Source: Ascidia mentula (lineage: Eukaryota > Chordata > Ascidiacea > Phlebobranchia > Ascidiidae). From it: DNA of 64,000 bases. Made by a program: the position numbers and the translations under genes. The stretch covers positions 9,858,001 through 9,922,000 of the forward strand of contig OX387198.1 of NCBI GenBank assembly GCA_947561715.1. The letters run 5' to 3'. The stretch's first letter is position 1. Every line of letters begins with the position of its first letter. Shown here piece after piece: positions 39,601-59,871 of this stretch. The notes beneath the pieces were generated by a model that searched no databases, was not told where the DNA came from, and saw nothing but the letters and a program-made list of their open reading frames with translations.

Positions 39601-42600
39601 TCCATTTATTGTCAATGTCGACGTCGCTCTTGCGGGGTTAAATTGAGTTACGTTTGCATGACTTGCCGGCGCTTGGCAATGAATTATGTAACCTTGAGGT
39701 CGCTCGATTAGATTTCCTTGAAGCAATTTTGTTTGAGGAAAGCACCCGAAGTCGCCGAACGCTGCAGTGAATTGCCTCAGAAACTTCCCTCGCAATACAC
39801 GTGTACACTCCCTCACAGCATGGCACTCTCGCCATTATGAACAGCGCCACATAAGGAAAACCCAACTGTTCTGACCGCAAGCTAGCCATAACGCCTTCTC
39901 TTATAAACTAAGACGCCCAGACCTAGCTGGCAAATTGATTTTGAACTTGAGGAAACCAACGAGCTATGGCGCAGCGGGAGGGCTCGCGTCGGTACAAGTC
40001 CAAGGCGTGCGCGCTTTCCAACGCTGGAATGTTGGCTCGCCTTTAAAGCGCCCCTCGTGCTGTACCTTCGCGAGACGGAATCTCTGCGCTGTTATACTGC
40101 TCGTGCGTGCGCCGAGACCGTGATGAAATTTCCTCTTGCATAGACGGATGGTAACTGGTGTGTGTTTATTTACAGGTCTCGCGCAGATTGGTGGGATGTG
40201 TTCGTACCGCGACAGCTGTACCATCAACGAAGACATGGGACTTGGCCTCGCCTTTACAGTGGCACACGAAACCGGGCACAGGTAAACGTCCTATATGTAA
40301 TGCAATTACTTAGTCTCGCTGTTATTCCCTTTAGATCGGGTGCAAGACATTCCTTTGTCTCTAGTCAGCTGGCATTTGACGTGCGCCAAATATTAATCCA
40401 CGTCCAGGCTCTGAGGTGGTGGGGAGGGAATATGGTAAAGGGTTTCCTTGCGGCTCGCGATCAATATGCGCCAGCTGCTATATCAACAAAGTCACAAACA
40501 AAGTTACTCTCGCCGGGAGCACTTCAGCCAGCACGGGCTTTGAACGGACTACGATCACTTAAAAGCGAAAGGGTCCTCCACGCCATCTTGAACATAACGC
40601 GGCAGCCAAAGGGTTCGCAGATCTTGACACAGAGATTTTGAGATAAAAGTTGTTTACGAACGACTCCTGCTGTTTAAAGAGTTTCGAGAACGCTAAAGCT
40701 ACAGCTTATTGCGGTATATTGGAGCGAAACTAAGGATTCCGAATGTTTGTTGCGGTCAATCAGGCTTTTGAAAACACCGGAAACTGCACGTCTTCAGCGC
40801 TTGTGCACCCGGTAATGAGAACTGCGGCGCTTTGACCACAAGACAATACAACCCTAAGAGTGGGTTGGGTAAAGTTTGCTCTGGCTGGGAGAAACTATCC
40901 CGTGTGGGATTAGAGCTCCTGCAAGCGACGGATTTGTTCGGGTTTGAATGGGACGACCGAAACGCGAGCGCATCCGTTTCAGTAATAATCTTGACGAGCA
41001 AACTATTGGGCCGCCGTGGCCCATGACCGCCTCCCTTTGCGGCGCGAGAACCGTTTCCGCGACTCGGGGCGCGGCTTCAAGAGGATTTTCACCCACCAGT
41101 GAAAGTGAAGGCAGACCCGGATGGGCCGTGTCGCACTTTCATGTACGATTCCCGATACGGAACATTTAAGAATTAGGAATGGTGCCGTTGACCGCGTCGC
41201 CCCCTGCGCACGTTTAAAGCCGTGCTTGCCGCGGGAATGCGAGCCGATGCACTTTTCGACGCTTTGCGAACGGTAATGGGCCTCTGTGGGCGATTAAAAC
41301 CTATCACCTGCTTAACAATTGGCGCCCTACTCGTTGTCAGTCCGTAGTGATAGGCAGTGGACAATGACGAGTCAAAATTCCATTGCCGGTTGAACACCTA
41401 GACCTGTAAGCGGCGAAGGGCTAATACCCGAGGGATGTGGGGGCCTTGAGGGAACCTTCAACAGTTGGGAAGAATATCAGTCGTCAAGTATCCAGCTATT
41501 GCCATATAAGCCGCTCCATTATAAAACCGCCAACGAAGCCACTTGTTCAATTACGCATTGCTTCACTCCTTGCACTTATGACGAGCTCCAGGTCCAGTGT
41601 TAACCAAATAACCTCGTGTGTGGCATTTGAACTTCCACGGTTGCGCTTGTCGGCGCGTGCCCGCGTCCGGGCGTCGGTCGTTTGCTTTGAAGCGACTGAA
41701 GCTTCGGACATCATTCATTAAGGCTAATCCGGCAATTCAACTTGCGTGTCGTTTTGATGGCCCCCTGTGACCAGGCCCAGCTCGGTTGAATTCAAAGGCC
41801 AAGGTTGCAGCCGAAAGAAAGACGAAAGCCCTAAGATTCGCAACCTTTTGTCCTCCTGTCACCGGCTCGGCGGCAGCGAATGTGATTTTGAACTCATTGC
41901 TGGCTTAGGGCAGCCACTGAAAGGCGCGTGAAACCCGTGTTTGTTGTTAATACGTGCTCAATAGTGCGAATATTTGCTCATTTTTGGACTCGAGACATCT
42001 GCGACTGTTTGAAGGTTGACCTACATTCTTCGGTTCAGCGCTGTTTTTCCTGTCTGTATTTATTCTTACTTGTTATTGCGAATCCATTGAGCAGTTCATA
42101 ACGTTTGCATTGGCGTGTAAAATTTATGTTTGCTTCTGCAGCTTTGGGATGAAACACGACGGGCAAGGCAACTTCTGCAACAAACGAGACGGGCACATCA
42201 TGTCACCCACACTCAACGGTCTCAACGGCGTTTTCACGTGGTCGTCTTGCAGCCGGGATTCCCTCTCGCACTTCCTCAGGTAACAATAATTGCGAGCTCT
42301 CGCAGGAAATCCACCCTGTTGTGGGCGGCGAGCTTATACTCGCTTCTGTTGATGGATACACAAGGCGCGTTGCTGTTTTAAGCACAAAGCGCTGCGCCGG
42401 CCGCTTGTGTTTTTAACCATCCGAAAGCGGTTTCGTCATTGGCTTTGAAACTGGATCCGTTCCTTCCTCACCTGCCCACTTGACAGCGGCATAAGCAACG
42501 CAATTAAGTCGCACCGCTATGATTTCCATGCTCGGCAAAGCGTGCCCATCACAACTCGACAGGGTGGTTGTAGCCCTTGTACAGCGGCCAACCTGTCAAC

Positions 42601-45600
42601 GATACGACACGCGCGGGCAACAGAAACGGCTAGTTACTCCATATAGGGAGGGTATGGACTTGCTGTGCAATTGGACCCGCGTTGGGTACTTGAACGGGAC
42701 AATGCTCGACCGCCGTAAGTCGGACACCGTTCACTGCCAAAGTGCTTTCCTCTTCACTGGTTGGGAACCTGAAAACATTACGTCATTCTAACGAGCGCCA
42801 TTGAACAAGCGATGGGTGTTCTGGTTTCAAATAAAGAAGTTCTTTTTGAATGGGGAAATCAATCGACGCGCTGAAAAAGCGTTAACGCGACGCGCGCTTT
42901 AGCACAAATAAATCCCCTCTCGTCACGCTTTGCTGCCCGTCTTTTGTGTCGCCACCAAATTACAAGTCCGCGTTTTGATTGTTCATTACAGGAGTCCGGT
43001 GTCCACGTGTCTCGATGATCATCCGGCTCCAGTGAGTAGTCTGAACTACCCCGACCAACTTCCGGGTGAGATCTACGGTGCAGGATCGCAGTGTCAGTGG
43101 CAATTCGGCGTGGAAGCGAGCACTTGCGCGTTCCGCTACCAGCACTCACAGGTAGATGCAACTTATTACCTAACGGGAGTCATAAGAAAACGCTGTCGCC
43201 CATGGCGTCAACATAGTTAGATAAACAATCAGCGATCGGCATTGTTTTGTCTGCTGCGAAGGCTGTGAAAACAATTTCGACAGCGGTACCGCATACGTAT
43301 AGGCCTAGTCAACCATAGGGGGAAGCAGGGAAACATTTCGATGGACCACCCATAAAAGCTGGGCATAATCGTTTATTTCTGATTTCTCGCCCACGTCGTT
43401 TCTGATGCCACATTCACGACCAAAGCTTTACACATGCGCAGAAACAGCTTCGGCCTGTCCAAATATTTATAGCCCCTATTGTTTGTGAGCGCATTTGCTT
43501 TTTCGCGCCACGCCGGCGTTTATTTGGGATTTAATAAACCGCGCCGCCATTGATCGAGCATTGTTTACACAGGACGATAAGGACTTGGGTCAGAATCGCG
43601 CCGGGGATGCGGTGATTAATAGGATATGAAACGTTTGCTATTGTGTGCCGCTCCGCCGTGGTCCAGTCGGGCAACATGTGGGGTGAAACATAGAGAACTA
43701 ACCCTTGAAAAGTATCGCGGATTAGGCTGATTTATAGCACGGGGTTGAGTCCAGACCACCCGTTGTTAGTTCGTGACCAAATATTTGTGATTTCAGGCGT
43801 TTGTGAATATGAAAAAATCTAGTTGAATTATGTCTTGCAGCTGGTGAGAATTAGTTTGCGGTACGTCCTGCGAGATTAATGCTGACTCTGTGAGCCCACA
43901 GCGATAAGGCAGCAATTTAGCGGGGGAATAAACAATAAATACCGCAAGGCGTTAGGAAAAACCCGACACCCCTCCGCAGTTGTCTGAAGATCAACGTGTA
44001 AATTTACCCGGGGTATTGATCACGCTCGGTGCTATGCGGTTGCCAAAATTGCCAAAGGAATTTGACGGGGCGTGTGATTGGATTTGGCCGTGAATAATAC
44101 GCCGAGTTGACTTTCAATCTCACCTGGCGTATTGCTTTACAGACAAGCATGTGCAAGGTCCTCTGGTGTCAGCGTCGCGGAAGAAGCGTCTGTGAAACGA
44201 AATACATGCCTGCAGCTGAGGGAACGCCATGCGGAGAAAATATGGTAAGCGAAATGCTTGACTAATTAGCATAAAGTCAGTCAACGTTGAATTTACTTTC
44301 AGTCTGTACTGGTACGGTAGAAACTGATGATGTTTTTTTAGGTGAAAATGATGTTTATTCCTAAACATACAAAATCGCACGGATGCTAATCGCCTGTCAC
44401 TCTTTTAAAGTTTTAGTGATTCATACGCAATTCCATGGGCACCACTGAGCAGCAAACACCAATTCCTGTGGTTAATTTTTCTATTTTTAGCATAATTTGT
44501 GGATTGCATGGTCTCGTTGAAATTTGTGCTTCTGCAAGTTTTACGTCACAAACTGTTCGCGGTGGCATACTTCGAAGTGCCACCAAGTCTGTTTTAAGAC
44601 CCCCTTGTGCAACGAATCGAGATAGTCGCCATGGCAACAACTGGCCGTGAAGCCGTAATTGAGTATTGGCCGCCCCTCCAGATATCCCACGACGGGCGCG
44701 AAATCGGAGTCCTGCGAAAACGAGCGGATTTCGACCGCACGTCGGTGGGATTGGCAGCTGTGTGCTGCATGCGCCAAATTCCAGCGATGCCTGTATCAAA
44801 GCGACTTTTTCCAATGTATCAAAGCGCATATTGGCACACTAAGCTGCAAATCAACAAGGCGCCGCATCCCGTTCAATTGTTGGTTACCATGGCTTACGCG
44901 CTTTCACACGTAATGTGCGTCACATCTTTTGGCATGCGAGTCGCAGAGCACATGAAATTGTGATAAGAACTTGATATTCCCAAATGTCGTGTCATTTTAT
45001 GCTGTATGTGGGCTGTGGGACAAAATGATCAACAACCTTCCGTGTCTACTTGCAGTGGTGCAGGCGTGGTACTTGCGTCGAATACGGTAGCCCTGGTCCT
45101 GACGCAATCGACGGAAACTGGAGCGATTACGGTCACTGGTCGTCTTGTACGCGCACTTGCGGCGGCGGAGTTCAATTCCGCGTCAGGAATTGCGACAGCC
45201 CTCGCCCACAGTACGGAGGAATGCACTGTGAAGGACAAAACAAAATATACCAGATGTGCAATACACAGGTGCGTCGTGCTGTTACTGCGGTCGAACAAAG
45301 GCATGTCGGCCCTTTAACCTTTACTGCGTGATCGGCTGGTGTGAACTTAGCTGTTGCGCCAGTGTCTGGTTTAAATGCTGTTGATCGACGGTTTAGTGGC
45401 TCATCCGTGAAATTTATGCCCGTCTCTGACCCCCTTGGCAAACTTATATTCTCACGCAGACCTGCCCGCCTTCCCAAATCGATTTTCGCGCCCAACAGTG
45501 TGCCGAGTTCAACAAGAAGCCATACAGACGTCAGTATTTTACCTGGATCCCATTCACGAAGTACTCGACTTTCAGTAAGTCAACCAAACTATTTGTCCTC

Positions 45601-48600
45601 TGATTCTGTAAAACGTATCGGGTTACAGTTAACAAATAAGATTTTGGTTAGAACTCACAGTTACAACTTCCTATTTCTACAGGTCGTGACAAGTGTGAGT
45701 TACTTTGCAAAGCTGAAGGCTATGATTTTTTCGATATGCTCGCGGACCAGGTGACTGATGGGACACCCTGTGACGCCTCATCATCGGACGTTTGCATAGA
45801 AGGAAAATGTCAGGTATAACACCACACAATAATGTTCCATGCTATAGAACATTTGCAACGTAGAACAACAATCACAAAAAATCCAATTTTACATTCTCCC
45901 GCAAATCATGTTTCGGCAATCTGTATACCCTGGGGTTGCAAATATAGACTAATGTGCCTATGCGTATTTCCAGCATGTTGGATGTGACTTTGTTCTCGGT
46001 TCCAACGCGACTTATGACGCATGTGGAATCTGCAACGGCGACAACACAACTTGCCAGAGTGTAGAAGGATCGTACGACGACCAAGTACGCGACAGTGGTG
46101 AGTCAAATCGGAACCTATTTGATGTCTCCCCTGTGTGCCGATTATAGTAACTCGCAGTTTCGTGTATTGTAAATTTAGATAAATAACCTCCGATTGCTTT
46201 CAGGTTATTATCAGGTGGTGCGAATTCCTCGAGGCGCACGTAGCATAAGAATCACCGAAAAACGATGCTGTACACACAGTTACCTCGCTATTCGTGAAGC
46301 AAATAACAGAAATAAGTGGGTTTTGTTGTTACAATTTTTTTTTTTTCAAAAAGCTTGCTTCGATGCGTAATAGTCTATCTTTTCAGTTACTACTTGAATG
46401 GCGGCTGGCGCATTGATCTATCGGGCGAAACATCCTTTGCCGGTGCTCAGTGGTCTTATCAAAGAAAGGCATTTAAACCTGAGACAATTTCATCGATGGG
46501 GCCGACTAACACTGACATAATTATCGAGGTAAATGAACAATGGCGGCTTGTCCGATACGCGTTGTATATAAAGCGACTATTGACGCTTGCTGGCGTCTCC
46601 CAGGTGGTCTAGTGGTTAGGATTCGTGGCTCTCACCCACGCGGCCCGGGTTCGATTCCCGGTCTGGGAACATTTTTTTTGAATTAATTTACTTGATGTTA
46701 TAGACATATTGCATTTTAAAATTTAAGGAGTTTTTTTCAGAACATATAACACAACCTCAACTTACCATCTTTGCACACAAAATAACCATCTTTTTTGTTT
46801 TAGCTTTTGGTCGTGGCAAGAAACCCTGGTGTTACGTATTCCTACACCCTCCCTGTCATAGATAACCGAATACCCGGTCATCGCATAGGAAGGCCGGTAC
46901 CAGTAAACAGATATCACTACCAATGGGAAGTCAACTACAGCGAATGCTCCAAGAGTTGTGCCGGAGGTATGCAAAAAAACAGCAGACCATTTGTTATATT
47001 GCTTTTTGTGTAGAGAAGCCTGTTTACAACCTACAAGTTAGGGTATAACCTGACGGTTTCTCCTTACCGTAAACGAATGATGCAGCGCTTTCGGGGAAAC
47101 GTAGTGAAAACACGGAGATCCTTAATCTCGTACACATGACTAGTTGTTTTGAAAAGCGCCCATTGTTAAAGCAGTTCCGATTGTCGGGCTACACGCACAG
47201 TTTACGGCAATTGATTGTGCACAGATTCAACAAAATTCACGCCAAGCCTAGGGTGCGTGCAGACTATGCGGCGTTGCCTCAGCACTTGAGAAAATTTTCC
47301 AATTCATAAAACATCACGTTGATCGAATGTGTTGCGATGAAAACACGTAGAAAAGCTGTAGAAAAGCAGCGTAACACAACAAGGAACCAACACATCAAGC
47401 TGTAATCAGCCAAACAAACGTAGTGCAGCCCATTTCGGCCCTTGCGATTACATCGTTTGAGCTGTACGATCGACAACATCATGAGTCAGTCTTGTTTAGT
47501 ACGATCAGGGGCTTGTTCGCATAATAGCTCGTTTTTAACTCATTACGGAGAATGTTGGGCGACGTGCTTGTGCATCACCATCTAAAATTGTTTTTGACTT
47601 TACCAATCTATTCTTGGTGCAGGAAAACAAGTTCCCACTGTTAGCTGTTTGCGCGACAACCTTGACGTAGTCGATGATTCGGAGTGCGAGCCATCTGATA
47701 AACCATCAGCGGTGCCCAAGGAGTGCAATGCGCAAGACTGCCCACCAAGGTAATGCACCAAGCACAATGGCCCAAAATAAACTGGTTGTCATGTCTGTAT
47801 TGAGAACAAGCTCTAAAGCAATGTTTGCGTTGCAGATGGGAGCCCAGCGAATGGGGAGCCTGCTCGCTAACTTGCGGCAACGGTGGATTGCAAACTCGTC
47901 GAATCACGTGTAAAACTCTCACCACAGGCGGGGAAGTGTTTACCCAGGAGTCGCGTTGCGACATTTCGCGGAAGCCACCAGCCTCCCAGGCGTGTCAACA
48001 GGCTGAATGCCCCCCAGAGTGGCAGACAGGAGTATGGTCCAAGGTGGGTTGGGCCGCGTTTGACCGTATAGCATGTGTGTCGCCGAAAGGTTTTGCATTT
48101 TCGCGTGCAATTGTTGGTTGCTGAACGCTTGAATCGTCACAAGGCGAATCGATGCCTTCTTGACGTTTAAACAACTTCCATGGCATGATAAAATGATTGT
48201 GTGCCACGTATTCATGTCAACACCAATGATCACCATTATCACACCAAATAATGCAGTGTTCGAGGCAATGCGGCCGCGGGACCAGATCGAGAACTGTAAG
48301 CTGTATGAGCGGAGGCCGCACACTTCCACATTCTTCGTGCGACCGACGCGGAAGGCCGAGACCAAGGGAACGATGTCTGGTTGCATACTGTGCACGAAAA
48401 TACCAATGGTTCATAACCGGATGGGATCAGGTAGGACGTAGAAAACGCCGCCAGTCCATTGTGTTTTTGCATGTTTTGTTTGTTTGAGTTCATATGCAAT
48501 TTGAAATTTTCCCTGCGCTTTGGCTGTTTTTGTTGTTTGTCCCGAAGTTTCAAGCTTGTAATGTACAACCATCTTCGTTCTAAAGTCAGCCGATATTTGT

Positions 48601-49578
48601 GTACTCGATTGTAAAAATGTTGAAAGACATTTCCATGATATATTTCTGACATGTGGGGAATGCGACCGCATTGCTGGAGTGTTTGACCCACGCAGTGGTG
48701 TTGCGGCCAGACAGGAATGCTTAATGGCGATAAAGCGGTTGTTAATGTCCTGTCACACTAAGCGATATGAGCAAAATACCCAAACCGCATATTTACCACC
48801 TGCGTGTCTACTTGCAGTGCTCGGTAACTTGCGGTAGTGGAGTCCAACGACGACAGCTTTTGTGCCGATATAAGAAGAAGAATGGACAGCACCGCTCTGT
48901 GAGCGAACGACGATGCAAGAGTTCACGCCGACCCGCTGTTTCGCTACAGCATGTGTGTACTCAGCCAGCTTGCCCGACTGGTCGGAGCACCGCCCCGACC
49001 GTCTCGACTCGTAGAAGTTATCAGCATTACAGGCGCGGAAGCACTTACTCGCACAGAAGTGCGCGTTGGATAACTGGGACCTGGCAGAAGGTAAATTATC
49101 CGAAATTTTCTATTTAGTTTACATTGCCAATTAATGATGAAAATCTTTTTGTAGTGCTCAGTGAGTTGTGGCGGCGGAACCCAGTCTCGAGCGGTTCGTT
49201 GCTTGCAAGCGGGGAGACCGTCCCACGCCTGTGTGCACCACCATAAACCAACTAGCAGGAGATCATGCAATACTTACAAGTGTTCGGTCAAACCAGCACA
49301 AGGTGCGTATATTGTTCTTCCCAAAACCCACATGCGAGGGATAAGCTGCTTCAAAAATGCGCAAACCTTGTACAATCAACTGTGTTCAGATGTGATTCAC
49401 GGAAGTGTTTAAATGCAAAAAATGAAGCCAAAGCTTAAACTTTTTTTGCATTTTTGCAGATGAAGAATGCAAGGACAATTTCGATTGGTGTTACCTCGTG
49501 CCGCAGCACGGCCAATGCAACCACAAGTACTTCGGCAAAAACTGTTGCAAGACCTGCCAGACTGCCAAGAGCAGATAG
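27693..49578 (+). CDS. ADAMTS18: ADAMTS16/18-type secreted metalloprotease (exon 2 to stop)
   Basis: Secreted zinc protease of the extracellular matrix; best match ADAMTS16/18. Exons: 27693-28054, 31792-31954, 35902-36227, 38336-38419, 39340-39496, 40176-40281, 42142-42279, 42992-43151, 44143-44244, 45056-45268, 45460-45574, 45683-45813, 45974-46097, 46204-46315, 46387-46528, 46804-46966, 47623-47749, 47836-48043, 48257-48430, 48818-49090, 49155-49302, 49460-49578. About 1215 aa; about 1249 with the candidate first exon (human 1221-1224). Order: prodomain ([20 protein letters not shown]); furin-like RSRR-SADRV; catalytic start [11 protein letters not shown]; zinc site HETGH|SFGMKHD split by an intron; Met-turn IMSPTLNG; disintegrin-like; first TSR ([11 protein letters not shown]); cysteine-rich; spacer ([14 protein letters not shown]); five more TSRs ([44 protein letters not shown]); PLAC domain [20 protein letters not shown]. 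The donor after 38419 (GTTCGT) is weak. An Arg/Ser-rich insert separates the last two TSRs. The choice between 16 and 18 is not resolved; it may be the single pre-duplication orthologue. Confidence 0.94.
28055..31791 (+). other. Long CpG-rich ADAMTS intron
   Basis: No coding exon, tandem repeat or mobile element recognised. Contains palindromic TTACGTAA sites at 29020-29027 and 30998-31005. Confidence 0.5.
31955..35901 (+). other. Long CpG-rich ADAMTS intron
   Basis: No coding exon recognised. Contains ACGT-core octamers at 32989-32996, 33722-33729, 34266-34273 and 34294-34301, and an imperfect X-box-like GTTGCCAGGACAAC at 34808-34821. Confidence 0.5.
36228..38335 (+). other. ADAMTS intron between MNM|VSGLF exons
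   Basis: Begins with the 42-bp tandem duplication described separately. Otherwise CpG-rich unique sequence with TGACGTAA at 36910-36917 and 37331-37338. No coding exon seen before [10 protein letters not shown] at 38336. Confidence 0.5.
36259..36353 (+). repeat. 42-bp tandem duplication, about 2.2 copies
   Basis: Units start at 36259, 36301 and a partial at 36343. Each full unit carries AAAATGTAGGGTTAGAAAT-like sequence with a telomere-like TAGGGTTA. The two full copies differ at several positions, so the duplication is not recent. Confidence 0.75.
40282..42141 (+). other. ADAMTS intron that splits the zinc-binding motif
   Basis: Separates HETGH from SFGMKHD (phase 2). CpG-rich; no coding exon or repeat recognised. 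Confidence 0.6.
43152..44142 (+). other. ADAMTS intron, cysteine-rich region
   Basis: GC-rich single-copy-looking sequence between HSQ and TSMCKVLWC. No gene or repeat recognised. Confidence 0.5.
44319..44371 (+). repeat. Hairpin-tail repeat, copy D
   Basis: AGAAACTGATGATG, then a T-rich spacer, AGG, GAAAATG, and TTATTCCTAAACAT. The same order recurs at 54342-54396. Probably the tail of an old dispersed element; family not identified. Confidence 0.45.
44625..44638 (+). promoter_or_regulatory. RFX X-box-like site
   Basis: GTCGCCATGGCAAC is a near-perfect X-box (inverted half sites with a 2-bp spacer) inside an ADAMTS intron. Sequence match only. Confidence 0.4.
46598..46669 (+). tRNA. tRNA-Glu (anticodon CTC)
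   Basis: 72-nt cloverleaf without intron. The acceptor TCCCAGG pairs with TCTGGGA, with one G-T wobble, followed by discriminator A. The A box contains TGGTCTAGTGGTTAGG. The anticodon stem CGTGG/CCACG encloses CTCTCAC with anticodon CTC at 46631-46633. The B box is GGTTCGATTCC. It lies in the sense orientation inside the ADAMTS intron 46529-46803. Close to the metazoan tRNA-Glu consensus; looks intact. Confidence 0.96.
46672..46679 (+). terminator. Pol III terminator of the tRNA-Glu gene
   Basis: An eight-T run starts within three bases of the tRNA 3' end. Confidence 0.85.
46967..47622 (+). other. ADAMTS intron between TSR2 halves
   Basis: 656 bp with no recognised feature; separates SKSCAG from GKQVPTV. 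Confidence 0.6.
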
Positions 49579-50058
49579 AAAAAAAAAGCTCGGAACGTTT
49601 TGCGCAGCTGAGACGCAAAACCTTCAAGGACGAAAGATTAAATAGAGAAATTGTTGCAGCGGCTCCAGGTTAACACCAAGAGCGCGAGCCTTGGACTGTC
49701 ATTGCTTGTCACAAGCTGGTTTTTGGCCTGAACTTGAGTTTTGCTGTCGTGAATACGTCTGTGTTTCAAACGAAAGCCAACACAGCTCCACAGCTCAGAA
49801 ATTCAATACATATACACACGCAAAAGAGAAAAATCACGGTTTGCGGCGATAAATCGTGTTCCACTGCCCGCTTTCTTGCCGTTGGAGTGCTAGCTTCGAG
49901 TCCGACACCCATATCACAACCTCATATATGCTTGAAATAGTTTTTCCGAAACACCTTAAGTCGTGCAGGCAGCTTTTAACATTCTCCTCTTTTTTAGTCC
50001 TCTTTGCCACCCCATCAGCATATACTTTGTTTACACGTCGTGCTCGCCTTGTCACATG

Positions 50059-50086
50059 TTATTATTATTATTATTATTATTATTTT
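50059..50086. repeat. TTA microsatellite
   Basis: About nine TTA units followed by a T run. Confidence 0.9.
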
Positions 50087-51548
50087 TTTATTGCTTTGCG
50101 TCGCTCCACCAGCGCCCGCGAGCGACATCTACCGGTTAAATGTCGCGTTCTAACCTGCAGTTCATTTCTAACCACATTTTCTACTATTTAATGCAAAGGC
50201 CTTGTTGCAGATCTATTTCATTTTCCACTGTTCTACGCAAGAAATTATTTATGTTTTTTGTTTGTAATATTGGTTTGCATGGCCACGCGCTACCCAGCTT
50301 GTCGATGTTTGCTACGCAAATCTTCAGTGCGTAAAGTGGTTTTACGCAATAATGATTTTCAACGCATCAAACAAAGGCATGAGCATTATTTCAAAGCAAT
50401 TGAATGCTAGTAAATGTTCTACATAAGTTTCAACTGTTATCTGTGTCGTATATCACTAATTCGACTCGCGGTGTTGTTGTTTTTTTCTTCTTATTGTAGC
50501 CTATATGTCGTAGGCAAATACACCAACTTAAAATGATTGGTTGTTTGATGTTTCTTGATGGTTCACAGTAGAAAGCGTCGACAAGAGTGTGGTAGATGTT
50601 TTGTTATGATTAAATGTTAACAGACAATCGTAAAGACGAGTTTATTTGCCTGTACAACCACAGCTTTTAGTTACTTACCATCTTGGCTGACGTTTCGTCT
50701 TCTCGTCCCATTGAACCACTTTCTGCAACCCAAATCGCTTTGCATTCAATTGCTGTAGTAGATGGCCTAGTTCGCCTTATGGATGCGTCAACCCGGCTCA
50801 CGATAATTCTATTGGCTATAATACTAGAGATTCCAAAAATGTTGCCAGACGCAATTGTGACATAGGCAATATTTTTTGCACTGACGCGGAAATTTTCTAT
50901 TTTTCAAAAAAAATTACTGGTTTGAGAATGAGCTTTTCATGAGAAATGTAGGCCTATGATATATATTTTAGATGTATTCGTTTTCAAGGTTTGTAGTATA
51001 GTCGCGCTTCTCTCTCTGAAGCGCCCAAAAACTCTCTGCATAGAATACTAAAACAGTATACTGTCATAGAATATTCTGTGATGTTTTAGCATTCTATGAT
51101 CTATGTAAGCGCATTAATTGCCAAAATATTTTTTTCTGTCACAAATATAGAAATAAACATTGCAAAACAAAATGCTCTCAACAAAAACAATATTTTATGC
51201 AGATAAATGTGTTTACTGTGATCAGGAACCATGATCGACATGGTCATATGAACACAAAGCTACACAGAACAGATGCAATTCGAAAATAATTTATTGTTCT
51301 AGTTGCGAATAATGTACATTTTTGAATAAAATTTTACTATATTTTTTTGAATAAACAAGCGGTCCACCTTGAAGAGATGTTTTTGCCTTTAGCGCAAATA
51401 CAATAGAAATTTAAGATTGCTGATGTAACGATGTGCAAGTGTTAGAAGGTGACTAAGGGAAATTCTGTATGTCACGCTCACGTACCTTTGGATGTTGGAG
51501 GTAAGATAGCAGCCAACTTTGTTTAAAAAGAAGTTGTTTGAAAAGTTT

Positions 51549-51566
51549 GTTGGTTGGTTGGTTGGT
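51549..51566. repeat. GTTG microsatellite
   Basis: About four and a half TTGG units upstream of AFG3L2. Confidence 0.8.
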
Positions 51567-51652
51567 TATTTATCAAGCGATTTTTGTTTCAGATTTAAGT
51601 GAGGGTATGTTGGAGATGACGTGAGAAACGTTAGCAAAATAAATAGCACAGA

Positions 51653-59871
<8,219 letters not shown>

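Larger units (their letters stand above)
49579..51652. other. Intergenic region, ADAMTS 3' to AFG3L2 5'
   Basis: AT-rich. Contains the ADAMTS 3' UTR (ATTAAA at 49637-49642 is one possible poly(A) signal), a TTA microsatellite at 50059-50086, a GTTG run at 51549-51566 and no convincing gene. Near its end a pyrimidine-rich 3' splice site (AG at 51591-51592) lies 60 nt before the AFG3L2 ATG. Confidence 0.5.

Noticed and set aside
44413-44829. 138-codon minus-strand open frame in an ADAMTS intron
   Set aside because: No homology recognised, no clear start context, and it lies antisense in GC-rich intron sequence.
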